A stretch of DNA of 64,000 nt from Acinetobacter sp. UBA3106 (GTDB taxonomy: Bacteria > Pseudomonadota > Gammaproteobacteria > Pseudomonadales > Moraxellaceae), in assembly GCA_002365595.1 (NCBI GenBank), contig DFAM01000024.1:18316-82315 (forward strand). The letters are read 5' to 3'. The position numbers and the translations under genes were made by a program. How positions within the stretch are numbered: the first letter of the stretch is position 1; each line of letters opens with the position of its first letter. Shown here piece after piece: positions 55,326 through 64,000 of this stretch. The notes below the pieces were generated by a model. That model was not told the DNA's origin and made no database searches. It saw only the letters and a list, made by a program, of their open reading frames with translations.

Positions 55326-56240
55326 ATGGAACTAAGACATTTACGCTACTTTGTAGCAGTCGTAGAAGAGCAGAGTTTCACCAAGGCGGCAGAAAAACTG
55401 TTTATTGCTCAACCACCTTTAAGCCGCCAGATACAGAACCTTGAGGCTGAACTGGGTATACAACTTTTTGAGCGTGGCAGCCGGCCATTATTGACCACCG
55501 AAGCCGGTCAGTTCTTTTATCAACATGCGGTTAAACTTTTGTCTAATGCCGAAGAGATTAAAGCTATGACCCAACGGGTCGGTATGGCGGAAAAAACCAT
55601 TACTATGGGTTTTGTCGGTTCTTTGCTTTATGGCTTATTACCGAAAATTGTCTATTTATTTCGTCAGCAACAGCCGCATTTAAAAATTGAACTGATTGAA
55701 ATGAGCACCAAAGACCAGATCCAGGCCTTAAAAGAAGGCCGGATTGATGTCGGTTTTGGCCGTTTAAGAATTTCCGATCCGGCGGTACGGCGCATCCTGT
55801 TGCGTGAAGAGCCGCTAATGGTCGCAATGCATTCCAGCCATCCACTGGTGCAGCATCAAAGAGGAATATTCCTGACCGATATTGTGGATGAAAACCTGTT
55901 TTTATATCCTAGCCATCCCAAACCGAATTTTTCTACCCAGGTCAGATCGCTGTTTTCAGAATATAGCCTGGATCCGAAAAGCTTGAAGGAAGTACGTGAA
56001 ATCCAGCTGGCTCTGGGTCTGGTGGCTGCCGGAGAGGGGATTTGCATCGTTCCGGAAAGTGCCAAAACCATTCAGTTACCGCATCTGCACTATATTCCCT
56101 TGCTGGATGATGCTGCGGTCAGTCCCATCTTTCTGGCCATTCGCAGCATGGATGAAAGTGAACACGTCCGTTCGCTGTTTGACTGTATTTATCAGGTCTA
56201 TGACCTGGAAGCCATTGCTTATGACCGTAGCTTGATCTGA
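55326..56240 (+). CDS. catM: LysR-type regulator CatM
   Basis: A 304-residue LysR activator, starting MELRHLRYFVAVVEEQSFT at 55326, where TGGAG precedes; A. baylyi CatM has 303 residues. The HTH is at ~1-60 (TKAAEKLFIAQPPLSRQIQNL) and the effector domain (residues ~90-300) binds muconate. It controls catB and probably the ben and benK promoters. No second regulator of the BenM type is found in the block, so CatM may do both jobs. Confidence 0.92.
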   Translation: MELRHLRYFVAVVEEQSFTKAAEKLFIAQPPLSRQIQNLEAELGIQLFERGSRPLLTTEAGQFFYQHAVKLLSNAEEIKAMTQRVGMAEKTITMGFVGSLLYGLLPKIVYLFRQQQPHLKIELIEMSTKDQIQALKEGRIDVGFGRLRISDPAVRRILLREEPLMVAMHSSHPLVQHQRGIFLTDIVDENLFLYPSHPKPNFSTQVRSLFSEYSLDPKSLKEVREIQLALGLVAAGEGICIVPESAKTIQLPHLHYIPLLDDAAVSPIFLAIRSMDESEHVRSLFDCIYQVYDLEAIAYDRSLI

Positions 56241-56403
56241 AGCTCGACCGGCATTCACCGCAAATTTCTGGCCGGATAAACTCAAAATTTTCAGAACCAC
56301 CCCATTATGCAGACTCATTCTAACGAAATGGATGGTCTGCATATTCTTTTATAGAAAAAGAATGACTTAAAACCAAGATTCGCTTGAATTTTACCTTTTG
56401 TAG

Positions 56404-56459
56404 ATATCTTTAAAGTATCGCAACAATAACAAAAAAAGAGCATTCAACTTTTAAGGTAT
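56404..56459 (+). promoter_or_regulatory. CatM/BenM-type operators before benK
   Basis: ATATCTTTAAAGTAT (56404-56418), one base from ATAC-N7-GTAT, and CAACTTTTAAGGTAT (56445-56459). They are 41 bases apart start to start. The rest of 56241-56547 shows no gene. Confidence 0.6.
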
Positions 56460-56547
56460 GAATATATATGCAATCGGTTTTGGACATTTTTCCGCATCTT
56501 CTGCATTGTGATGTCACAAACAGGACTTCACAATAAGGAGGTGAAGC

Positions 56548-57915
56548 ATGTCCAATAAAATAAATATCAATACACTAATTGATGAAGCAAAATTTACCCG
56601 ATTTCATTGGGGCGTACTGATCTGGTGTCTAATCATCATCATCTTTGACGGTTATGATCTGGTGATTTATGGAGTGGCGCTCCCGCTGTTGATGCAGGAA
56701 TGGGCCCTCAATACTGTACAGGCGGGTTTACTGGCCAGTACCGCATTATTTGGCATGATGTTCGGTGCCATGAGTTTCGGGACCCTGTCCGATAAAATTG
56801 GCCGTAAAAAAACCATTATGATCTGTGTCGGACTATTCAGTGGCTTTACCTTTTTAGGTGCTTTTGCCAGTAACCCGACTGAGTTCGGTATTCTGCGTTT
56901 CCTGGCCGGGTTAGGCATTGGCGGCGTAATGCCCAACGTGGTTGCCTTAATGACTGAATATGCGCCAAAACGTATTCGCAGTACGTTGGTGGCGGTGATG
57001 TTTAGTGGCTATGCCATTGGCGGAATGACTTCTGCATTATTGGGTGCATGGCTGGTGCCGCAGTTTGGCTGGAAAATCATGTTCCTTCTTGCCGGTACTC
57101 CATTATTACTTTTGCCTGTTATCTGGATGTTCCTGCCTGAATCGTTGATGTATTTAACCGCGAAAAATCAGACCGTAAAATCGCACGGCATTATCCAGAA
57201 AATTGCACCTCAACTCAGCATTCAGCCGGATACGAAATTTGTCCTGAATGACGTGTTAAAAGGTGATGAAGCTCCGCTTAAAGCTTTATTCCAGCAGGGC
57301 CGTAGCTTTAGTACCTTTATGTTCTGGCTGGCATTCTTTATGTGCCTGTTGATGGTTTACGCGCTAGGCAGCTGGTTACCAAAACTCATGATCCAGGCGG
57401 GTTATTCACTCGGCGCCAGTATGATTTTCTTATTTGCCTTGAATATTGGCGGCATGATTGGCGCGATTGGCGGTGGTGCCTTGGCAGACCGTTTCCATAT
57501 TAAAAAAGTCCTGACCATTATGTTCTTATGTGGTGCGGCAGCGTTAATCTTACTCGGATTTAACAGTCCACAATTCGTGTTATATGCGCTGATTGCTGTG
57601 GCGGGTGCAGCGACCATTGGTTCCCAAATTTTACTGTATACCTTTGTGGCCCAGTATTATCCAACCACGGTGCGTTCAACCGGTATGGGATGGGCGTCAG
57701 GAATTGGCCGTATTGGCGCCATTGTCGGACCGGTACTGACCGGAACTTTATTGACCTTTGAGTTACCGCACCAGATGAACTTCTTTGCCATCGCCATTCC
57801 CGGTGTAATTGCCGCCCTGGCCATCTTCCTGGTGAATCTGAAAACCTCGGTCGATGGAGATGCGGCTCAGAAGAATTTAGCAAATGTCAGTACATTGGCT
57901 GAAAAGACCCATTAA
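56548..57915 (+). CDS. benK: Aromatic acid:H+ symporter, BenK-like MFS
   Basis: A 455-residue MFS carrier of the AAHS family with 12 spans. The family motif DGYDLVIYGVALP is on TM1, and loop 2-3 is GTLSDKIGRKKT. It takes up benzoate or a related acid (muconate also possible). It has a near-perfect AAGGAGGTGA ribosome-binding site and is followed by the porin. Together with benE this gives two inner-membrane routes. Confidence 0.88.
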   Translation: MSNKININTLIDEAKFTRFHWGVLIWCLIIIIFDGYDLVIYGVALPLLMQEWALNTVQAGLLASTALFGMMFGAMSFGTLSDKIGRKKTIMICVGLFSGFTFLGAFASNPTEFGILRFLAGLGIGGVMPNVVALMTEYAPKRIRSTLVAVMFSGYAIGGMTSALLGAWLVPQFGWKIMFLLAGTPLLLLPVIWMFLPESLMYLTAKNQTVKSHGIIQKIAPQLSIQPDTKFVLNDVLKGDEAPLKALFQQGRSFSTFMFWLAFFMCLLMVYALGSWLPKLMIQAGYSLGASMIFLFALNIGGMIGAIGGGALADRFHIKKVLTIMFLCGAAALILLGFNSPQFVLYALIAVAGAATIGSQILLYTFVAQYYPTTVRSTGMGWASGIGRIGAIVGPVLTGTLLTFELPHQMNFFAIAIPGVIAALAIFLVNLKTSVDGDAAQKNLANVSTLAEKTH

Positions 57916-58021
57916 TTGCACCGCTTTAATTATTAAGAATTATCAATTTTAACTAAGTCTTGAGATAGCCCATTTTTAAGCTATCTCCAGTCTAACTTTA
58001 TCTAAAATAAGTGAGATTAGG

Positions 58022-59290
58022 ATGATCACACCTGCATTTAAATTTAAATTCAGTCTTTTAACCATGGCAATGTTCACCCTGCCAACCGTTGCAGTCGCGA
58101 GTGACAAAACTGAAATTGAACAGTTACGTCAGGAAGTAAAAGATTTACGTAGCTTGATTGAACAGCAACAAATGACATCTTCCAAGATTAATCATCCTTT
58201 AACCGCTCAGCCAGAGGCAAAGATTACGAATGCACCAGCTCAAGCATCAAAAAATGCAAACAGCTTTAAGTTTTATGGCAATGTCCGTGCGGATGCCTCC
58301 TATCAGGCAGAAGGCAGCGCGGCAGATCGACTGTATAACAACATTAATAAAGTGCCTCTAAAAGGGAATGGCGAAAATAGTGACCGATTGAAATCGACAC
58401 TGGCTGCAACACGTCTGGGACTGGATATCAATCATCAGGTCAATGCCAAAACGCTGAATGCCAAACTTGAAGTCGACTTCTTGGGCGGTACAAATTCAGA
58501 TAACTTGCGCATACGCCATGCTTATTTAAATTATGGCAACTGGCTGGTCGGACAAACTTGGTCCAACTTTGCCATTCCGGATTATATGCCAGAAACCATT
58601 GATGCCTTGGGTTATGTGGGCGGTGCAGTGAAACGTACGCCACAACTGCGGTACCAGTATCAGTTCAGTCCTGAAACAGCCCTAATCCTGGCGGCAGAAG
58701 ACCCCAAAGATGCCAGCTCCAATATGCGCTTGCCAGCGTTGAGTGCACGTTTAAATCAACAATTGGGAAATAATGCCAAAATGAGTTTACGTGCCATGGC
58801 CGATGAAAAACGCACCATGAATGATAAAACTACGGCGTGGGGAATAGGCTTAGGGCTTCAATATAAAGTCAATGACAGCAATACCTTAAAAGCAGATTAT
58901 TACCATGTAAAAGGGGATAGCAGTTTTGTATCCTGGAGCAATCCGGGTGTGAGTAAAAATGCTGCCGGTGACATACTGGATGAAAATGAATTTGATTCCA
59001 TTTCCTTGGGCCTGACTACGCAATGGAACAGTCAATGGCGCAGTACATTAGGCTATGGCTATATGAAAGCCGATGTGAGTGAAGCTTATAAACAGGGTGT
59101 CGTTAATTTAACTGAAATCAATAAAGCGCTTTGGCAAGGTTGGGCGAATGTTTTTTATAGTCCGACCCAGCCATTAAGCTTTGGTGTGGAATATGTTTAT
59201 GGTGAGCGTAAGGCAGTTATTGCAGCGCCAAATGGCAGTGATGGCGGTGAAGATAACCGCGTTAATCTGGTGGCGATATATAACTTTTAA
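58022..59290 (+). CDS. benP: DcaP/BenP-type outer membrane porin
   Basis: A 422-residue porin. Signal peptide ends near VAVAS (residue 27), then a short coiled coil (EIEQLRQEVKDLRSLIEQQQ), a linker, and a 16-strand barrel ending in aromatic Phe (VAIYNF). The N-terminal coiled coil is typical of the trimeric DcaP group in Acinetobacter. It likely passes aromatic acids through the outer membrane and follows benK by 106 bases. Substrate is inferred. Confidence 0.86.
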   Translation: MITPAFKFKFSLLTMAMFTLPTVAVASDKTEIEQLRQEVKDLRSLIEQQQMTSSKINHPLTAQPEAKITNAPAQASKNANSFKFYGNVRADASYQAEGSAADRLYNNINKVPLKGNGENSDRLKSTLAATRLGLDINHQVNAKTLNAKLEVDFLGGTNSDNLRIRHAYLNYGNWLVGQTWSNFAIPDYMPETIDALGYVGGAVKRTPQLRYQYQFSPETALILAAEDPKDASSNMRLPALSARLNQQLGNNAKMSLRAMADEKRTMNDKTTAWGIGLGLQYKVNDSNTLKADYYHVKGDSSFVSWSNPGVSKNAAGDILDENEFDSISLGLTTQWNSQWRSTLGYGYMKADVSEAYKQGVVNLTEINKALWQGWANVFYSPTQPLSFGVEYVYGERKAVIAAPNGSDGGEDNRVNLVAIYNF

Positions 59291-59304
59291 TGAGTCATAA
59301 ACTT

Positions 59305-59331
59305 AGGGAATAATATAATTTATTATTCCCT
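59305..59331 (+). terminator. Hairpin after the porin gene
   Basis: 11-bp stem AGGGAATAATA / TATTATTCCCT with loop TAATT; short T-rich tail. Confidence 0.7.
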
Positions 59332-59366
59332 CATTCTTATTAGAATAAAAAAATTTAAACACTACT

Positions 59367-59510
59367 TTTCAAGCTGTTCATTTGGGCATTCAAATGAGCT
59401 TGAAAGCACCGATTTGCATGCCAATGATTGACGGTCCTATGGCAACTCAAAGTGGCTTAGTATTCTTTGCAGCAACGCAAGATTATTACTTACGCTCTTT
59501 TAACTCGTTT
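59367..59510 (+). pseudogene. C-terminal remnant of a PQQ-dependent membrane dehydrogenase
   Basis: The reading frame gives HLGIQMSLKAP, then GPMATQSGLVFFAATQDYYL and RSFNS, the conserved C-terminal propeller blade of membrane-bound quinoprotein glucose/quinate dehydrogenases (related to Gcd/QuiA). Only about 47 residues of a ~800-residue protein remain; there is no start and the match ends soon after. It is a vestige at the border of the aromatic block. Confidence 0.7.
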
Positions 59511-59549
59511 ATCCATGTCAGCAGGCATTGGCTTTCGTTTATTAAGGAA

Positions 59550-59690
59550 ATGCGTTTGAAATACACTTTTGTAGTTATTGGCGGAATTATTTCATCCACC
59601 TTGCTGACTTTGGTATTGCTGCTAGTGCTTTATCGATGGATGAATAGCAGTCAACACAACCTATCTTTAGAATCCACAAAACCTTCTTAA
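59550..59690 (+). CDS. Possible small single-span membrane protein
   Basis: A 46-residue ORF in frame with the remnant, opening MRLKYTFVVIGGIISSTLLT and then a second hydrophobic run and a polar tail. AAGGAA precedes the ATG but very closely. It could be a true small membrane protein or random tail. No family is recognised. Confidence 0.3.
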   Translation: MRLKYTFVVIGGIISSTLLTLVLLLVLYRWMNSSQHNLSLESTKPS

Positions 59691-59752
59691 AATGAAAAAA
59701 TGCATAAGGTAATTAATCGGTTTGCCTTGTGCATATAGGTTCAAATCAATTT

Positions 59753-60448
59753 TCAACAAATCAAGAGCAGCCTATATTCACCAGCTTCACTAGGTGCTCT
59801 ATGCACACAGGGCAAGACCGCTTGTGTGGGATGATCAACTGCCAAGCGCCAAAGATGTCCCACACCCAGATTAATTGGGGTGGCATCTTCAGGTGCTTGG
59901 TAATGAAGATCAAAGAAATACTCTGCTAAAAAGTTCTCAAATTCAGCTTCAGGACCGTCAAACAGTTCTTTTAATTTTGCTCGAATTTCGGGTATTAAAA
60001 TTTTCTGTATCGCTTGTTCATTCGGCAAAATGTCACTGGCCGCGCCGTAGTAGGTACATAAAAAGGTATCCGTTGCGATCGGTGAGCGATCTACATGGTA
60101 GGAATAGACATCTGTAGAAATGAAATCGAATTCATCATCCCGTTCATAACTTTTCAGTAAATTCAGCGAGGGGGATGCACCACATTCAGTGAGGCGCTCA
60201 ATATCTTTGATAATGACTTCTCGTGCCACTATACCTTGTTCTGATAGTTGTAAGGCTTGTAAGTCTTCAACTGTAATTTCAGTAATATTCTCAATTAATT
60301 CCAGTTGATTCACGATTTCCTGAAAATCGCCGTGTAATTGTCTAGACCAGCACACCGCATTGGTATCGCCTTGAAGCTGTAAATCAATCAGGTCAGAAAA
60401 TGTCGATACGACTTGAATGTGTTTGTGGTTAGAGAAGGGAGGTTGCAT
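59753..60448 (-). CDS. DUF1826 family protein
   Basis: A 231-residue protein of the DUF1826 type. The core is DTFLCTYYGAASDILPNEQAIQKI and the His-rich end GVGHLWRLAVDHPTQAVLPCVHRAPS. DUF1826 genes are often found near zinc-responsive (Zur, COG0523) genes in proteobacteria; no such gene is here, so the zinc link is only a family remark. Alone on the minus strand. Function unknown. Confidence 0.75.
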   Translation of the reverse strand: MQPPFSNHKHIQVVSTFSDLIDLQLQGDTNAVCWSRQLHGDFQEIVNQLELIENITEITVEDLQALQLSEQGIVAREVIIKDIERLTECGASPSLNLLKSYERDDEFDFISTDVYSYHVDRSPIATDTFLCTYYGAASDILPNEQAIQKILIPEIRAKLKELFDGPEAEFENFLAEYFFDLHYQAPEDATPINLGVGHLWRLAVDHPTQAVLPCVHRAPSEAGEYRLLLIC

Positions 60449-61022
60449 CGAGAAATAAAATAAAAAAATTATTTATTATTATATACGCTTAGCTATTTTT
60501 ATAACGACCTATTTAGATACATTTAGACAGGGTGAATATGTTGATATTTTCTAAGTTTGAGATGAGCTAAATTCATTTTGGTGATTTTATATGCTGTAGA
60601 TCATGACTGCTCTTATTTACTCAGATCATAAAATTTAAATGCCTTATAGAGAGAAGTTTTTTATCTCCTATACAGAATTAAATTGATGTATTTTAAAGCC
60701 AATTTTCTAAACATCTGTTTTAGCTTTTTCGATATATTTTTTTATGAATTATTGTATTTTATACATTTTTTATAATTAATCAGACAAATTAAAAATCCTT
60801 ATTCTCCACCATTTTATATTGGTTAAATTGAATTAACTTATCCAAGAGAGGGAATTCTTCTTTTCTATCTTGCATCTCTCGTCAATACAATAAAACCCTA
60901 AACATGAATTTTATTCATTTTTGTGTGAGTCTAAATCATTTTTATTCATCTTATAGTTAGGGTATAAATTCTCTCATACAGAAATTTTGGTTTTATCTAA
61001 AAAATTAGGGTAGTAGATCACC
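60449..61022. other. AT-rich intergenic region with MetR-type box
   Basis: 574 bases between divergent genes. The only clear signal is the MetR-type box at 60905-60917 (separate entry). No riboswitch fold or small gene is seen. Confidence 0.5.
60905..60917. promoter_or_regulatory. MetR-type operator before mesX
   Basis: TGAATTTTATTCA is a perfect TGAA-N5-TTCA palindrome, the MetR consensus, 106 bases before the mesX ATG. Methionine-related control is consistent with the genes it precedes. Confidence 0.6.
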
Positions 61023-62024
61023 ATGAGTAAAGAGTTTGCCTGTTCAATTAAACGCATTCGTTTTGACGAAAACTATCAACCCGCAAATAACACCCGTTTA
61101 ACCACAAACTTCGCCAATTTGGCACGTGGTGAAAGCCGTCAAGAGAATCTTCGTCGAACTTTAGCGATGATCAACAACCGTTTTAATAGTTTGGCCAGTT
61201 GTGACAATCCGAAAGGCGACCGCTATTCACTTGAAATCGATATTATTTCTGCTGAACTCGACGTTGAAGGCAAGGGCCACACTTTTCCGTTCATTGAAAT
61301 GCTCAAAAGCACCATTACTGACCACCAAACCAATCAACGTATTGAAGGCATGATTGGGAATAGCTTTTCATCTTATGTACGTGATTATGACTTTAGCGTT
61401 GTCTTACCAGAATTGGACTGTAAAACTGGCGAGAAACCAGAAAACTTTGGTGACTTACACGGCAAGCTTTATCAACACTTAATTCATTCAGAAGTCTTCA
61501 AAGCTGAGTTCAAGAAACAGCCTGTCATCTGTCTCAGTGTTTCGACTACTAAAACCTATTACCGTACAGCACATGTACATCCTGTATTAGGTGTGGAATA
61601 TAAAAATGATGAATATTCGCGTACAGATGAATATTTCAAAAAAATGGGCTTAACCGTACGTTATTTCAAACCTGAAAATGGCAATGCACCATTGGCATTC
61701 TACTTTGCAGGCGACTTGTTGCGTGACTATAGCGATTTCGAACTAATCAGTGCGATCAGCACCATGGAAACTTTCCAAAAGATTTATCGTCCTGAAATTT
61801 ACAATACGAATTCAGCTGCAGGTTTAGTTTATCAGCCAAGTTTGAAATATCAGGATTATTCATTGACTCAAATTGTTTATGACCGTGAAGAGCGTGGGCA
61901 ACTTGCAGTGAAACAAGGCAAATGGACTGAAGAAAACTTTATTACGCCTTATAAAGACATTCTTGAGCAATGGGCTGCCGAGTTCAAGATTAAAAACACT
62001 GCTGACCAACAACACGCTGCCTGA
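61023..62024 (+). CDS. mesX: MesX, DUF1852 partner of core methionine synthase
   Basis: A 333-residue DUF1852 protein: MSKEFACSIKRIRFDENYQP, LARGESRQENLRRTLAMINNRFNSLA, SLEIDIISAELDVEG, LPELDCKTGEKPENFGDLHG. DUF1852 (MesX) is known to be needed for the folate-independent methionine synthase MesD, next gene here. Its enzymatic part is not settled; a link with oxygen use has been suggested. A GGGTAGTAGA site precedes the ATG. mesD follows after 42 bases. Confidence 0.9.
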   Translation: MSKEFACSIKRIRFDENYQPANNTRLTTNFANLARGESRQENLRRTLAMINNRFNSLASCDNPKGDRYSLEIDIISAELDVEGKGHTFPFIEMLKSTITDHQTNQRIEGMIGNSFSSYVRDYDFSVVLPELDCKTGEKPENFGDLHGKLYQHLIHSEVFKAEFKKQPVICLSVSTTKTYYRTAHVHPVLGVEYKNDEYSRTDEYFKKMGLTVRYFKPENGNAPLAFYFAGDLLRDYSDFELISAISTMETFQKIYRPEIYNTNSAAGLVYQPSLKYQDYSLTQIVYDREERGQLAVKQGKWTEENFITPYKDILEQWAAEFKIKNTADQQHAA

Positions 62025-62066
62025 TTCACAGCAGAGATTAACGAAAATAGAGATAGAAGATTAGAC

Positions 62067-63095
62067 ATGGCCATTTTATTACCAACATCAACTGCGGGCA
62101 GCTTACCGAAACCATCCTGGCTTGCAGAACCTGAAAAACTTTGGTCACCCTGGAAATTGGAGGGTGAGCAATTGCTGGCAGCAAAGCGAGATGCTTTAAG
62201 TCTATCACTGCATGAGCAGTTGCAAGCGGGTATTGATATTGTCAGCGATGGCGAACAAACCCGCCAGCACTTCGTGACCACATTCATTGAACATCTTGAA
62301 GGGGTTGACTTTGAGAAGCGCGAAACGGTTCAAATCCGTAAGCGTTACGATGCCAGTGTGCCATCAGTGGTGGGCGCCGTATCGCGTAAGAAACCTGTGT
62401 TTGTGGATGATGCGAAGTTCTTACGCAGCCAAACCAATCAACCGATCAAATGGGCGTTGCCTGGTCCAATGACCATGATCGATACGCTATATGATGGGCA
62501 CTATAAGAGCCGAGAAAAACTGGCTTGGGAATTTGCCAAAATTTTGAATCAAGAAGCGCTTGAACTGGAAGCTGCAGGAGTAGACATCATCCAGTTTGAT
62601 GAACCTGCATTTAATGTGTTCTTTGATGAAGTCAATGACTGGGGCGTCGCGACTTTAGAGCGCGCACTTGAAGGTCTGAAATGTGAAACTGCGGTACATA
62701 TTTGCTACGGCTACGGCATTAAAGCCAATACCGATTGGAAAAAGACTTTGGGTTCTGAATGGCGTCAATATGAAAAAGCCTTTCCTAAATTGCAACAGTC
62801 TAAAATCGATATCGTTTCACTTGAATGTCAAAACTCACGTGTGCCGATGGATTTGATTGAACTGATTCGTGGCAAGAAAGTGATGGTCGGTGCCATTGAT
62901 GTGGCAACTAATCAAATCGAAACGGCTGAAGAAGTTGCAGATACTTTACGTAAGGCGCTTCAGTTTGTAGATGCTGACAAGCTTTATCCCTCAACAAACT
63001 GCGGCATGGCACCTTTATCACGTCAAGTTGCACAAGGCAAACTTCATGCCTTAAGTGCAGGTGCTGCGATGGTTCGTCAAGAACTCACAGCGTAA
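62067..63095 (+). CDS. mesD: MesD, core-type methionine synthase
   Basis: A 342-residue MetE C-terminal-type methyltransferase, without the N-terminal half of MetE (~750). Landmarks: LPTSTAGSLPKPSWLAE at the start, VSDGEQTRQHFVTTF, ALPGPMTMIDTLYDG, DIIQFDEPAFNVF, the zinc-site His-x-Cys in AVHICYGYG, and YPSTNCGMAPLSR with the second zinc Cys. It makes methionine from homocysteine; the methyl donor for this family is not 5-methyl-THF-triglutamate as in MetE. It works with MesX. Confidence 0.92.
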   Translation: MAILLPTSTAGSLPKPSWLAEPEKLWSPWKLEGEQLLAAKRDALSLSLHEQLQAGIDIVSDGEQTRQHFVTTFIEHLEGVDFEKRETVQIRKRYDASVPSVVGAVSRKKPVFVDDAKFLRSQTNQPIKWALPGPMTMIDTLYDGHYKSREKLAWEFAKILNQEALELEAAGVDIIQFDEPAFNVFFDEVNDWGVATLERALEGLKCETAVHICYGYGIKANTDWKKTLGSEWRQYEKAFPKLQQSKIDIVSLECQNSRVPMDLIELIRGKKVMVGAIDVATNQIETAEEVADTLRKALQFVDADKLYPSTNCGMAPLSRQVAQGKLHALSAGAAMVRQELTA

Positions 63096-63099
63096 TTTT

Positions 63100-63128
63100 G
63101 CGCCGTCGCCAAATAAGGGAAGGGTGCA
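63100..63128. other. Motif shared with 3404-3434
   Basis: GCGCCGTCGC (63100-63109) followed after 13 bases by GGTGCA (63123-63128), as in the candidate RNA at 3364-3437. It lies just after the mesD stop. May be a second, shorter copy of the same element. Confidence 0.3.
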
Positions 63129-63221
63129 GTATTATTTGATTCAATCATTTTGATAAATCGAATAATGAATCGCCCTGACTTCAGCGAGAGATAAATGATA
63201 ATCAAATTTGAGATTTAAGAG

Positions 63222-63716
63222 ATGATTGAAGCAACTGACTTTAGAAACGCAATGTCTTTGTTAACGACCGCAGTGAATGTAATTACAACAAGGGGCGCAA
63301 CAGGTGTTCATGGATTTACTGCTTCGGCAGTATGCAGCGTGACCGATACACCACCGACATTACTGGTCTGTATGAATCAATCATCTCGCTCACATGCACA
63401 TTTTATTGAGAATAAAATTCTGTCAGTGAATGTATTGGGTGCACAGCATGAGCAGATTTCGAATGCATTTGCCTCAAGCAAATTCAGCTCTGAAGAACGC
63501 TTTAAATTGGGTTCCTGGACAACACTAGAAACCGGTTCACCTGTGTTAGAAGATGCATTGGTGAGTTTTGATTGTCACATTGAACAAATTCAGGAAGTTG
63601 GAACACATAGTATTTTTATATGCCGTGTGGTCGCGATCCAACAAAGTCAGCAAGAGGAAAGTTTGGTGTATTTTAACCGTGCTTACCATCAAGTCGGTCA
63701 ATTAGAACTTGCTTAG
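63222..63716 (+). CDS. Flavin reductase-family protein
   Basis: A 164-residue split-barrel flavin reductase: EATDFRNAMSLLTTAVNVIT, GVHGFTASAVCSVTDTPPTLLVCMNQSS, SVNVLGAQHEQISNAFASS, and a His-containing end (RAYHQVGQL). It would give reduced FMN to a partner oxygenase. Being 126 bases after mesD, it may serve MesX/MesD, in line with an oxygen/flavin need, but that is inferred. The remaining 63717-64000 is AT-rich with nothing I can name. Confidence 0.85.
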   Translation: MIEATDFRNAMSLLTTAVNVITTRGATGVHGFTASAVCSVTDTPPTLLVCMNQSSRSHAHFIENKILSVNVLGAQHEQISNAFASSKFSSEERFKLGSWTTLETGSPVLEDALVSFDCHIEQIQEVGTHSIFICRVVAIQQSQQEESLVYFNRAYHQVGQLELA

Positions 63717-64000
63717 GATACAAACATGGACATGCTGAATCTAAATCAAACAACAAAATAATTAGATGTCCATTTGAAATTTTTTCTAGATGAATTTTCT
63801 TAATAGCAAACCTAATAAAGTGTATGAACTATTTCAAAGCTCAACATATCATATTTTATAAGTGAAATAAAAATTACTTAAGTTATTGAATTTTGGTTTA
63901 AGTAAGAAGGATATGAAGTTATTGTCAGGTATAAATCAGTTAACCAATTTAACATAATATACATTATACGAAATCAAACTGTAACTCCAAAATAGAAATG

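Noticed and set aside
56471..56486. GG-N10-GC element before benK
   Set aside because: The -12 block is CCGC without TT and the gene belongs to the CatM-controlled set; taken as a chance match.

Overview
The window reads as the chromosome of a gammaproteobacterium of the genus Acinetobacter. The pointers are moderate-to-low GC with AT-rich spacers, an OsmC-YcaO fusion protein, the oxygen-linked MesX/MesD methionine synthase pair, a DcaP-type porin with an N-terminal coiled coil, and a ben/cat beta-ketoadipate block with CatM-type operators. The species cannot be fixed from the sequence alone. No tRNA, rRNA, CRISPR array, transposase or prophage gene was seen.

Layout. (1) 1-3.9 kb: the end of a trehalose synthesis operon (otsB, otsA running off the left edge), an AT-rich region with a decayed ORF, a small unknown gene, a small lipoprotein and a DUF2147 protein. 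(2) 4.5-6.7 kb: an OsmC-YcaO fusion protein. (3) 7-19.8 kb: urea use, with the ABC importer urtABCDE, a PLD-like gene on the other strand, then the urease genes in an unusual order (ureE-F-G-J, then ureD-A-B-C), with GGGAGAGGG-type repeats at the block borders. (4) 19.9-21.1 kb: an AT-rich two-TM coiled-coil protein that looks foreign. (5) 21.1-42.6 kb: a large purine-catabolism island. It holds PuuE allantoinase, OHCU decarboxylase, HIU hydrolase, an NCS2 permease, a Tsx-like channel, AllA, allantoicase, HpxO urate hydroxylase, a DMT exporter, an 8-oxoguanine deaminase-like enzyme, a divergent LysR/Rieske-oxygenase pair resembling hpxR/hpxD, a guanine deaminase-like enzyme, two near-duplicate BMP binding proteins around a 2-OG/Fe(II)-type oxygenase, a BMP-type ABC importer and a second amidohydrolase. 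(6) 42.6-43.6 kb: a hypothetical gene and a decayed ORF. (7) 43.6-59.3 kb: a compact benzoate-to-TCA block, catB-C-A-benA-B-C-D-E-catI-J-F-D on the minus strand, with catM, a benK-like MFS carrier and a benP/DcaP-like porin on the plus strand. (8) 59.3-64 kb: a PQQ-dehydrogenase remnant, a DUF1826 gene and mesX-mesD-flavin reductase.

How it fits together. Guanine, 8-oxoguanine and probably hypoxanthine/xanthine are imported and converted to urate, then through HIU, OHCU, allantoin, allantoate and ureidoglycolate to glyoxylate. This frees urea, which the neighbouring urease (fed also by UrtABCDE) turns into ammonia. No xanthine dehydrogenase is in the window; the Rieske protein may fill that step. 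Ten spacers upstream of these nitrogen genes carry a GG-N10-GC element of sigma-54 type, so the region looks like one nitrogen-limitation regulon. The aromatic block instead carries CatM/BenM-type boxes, and the methionine block a perfect MetR-type box.
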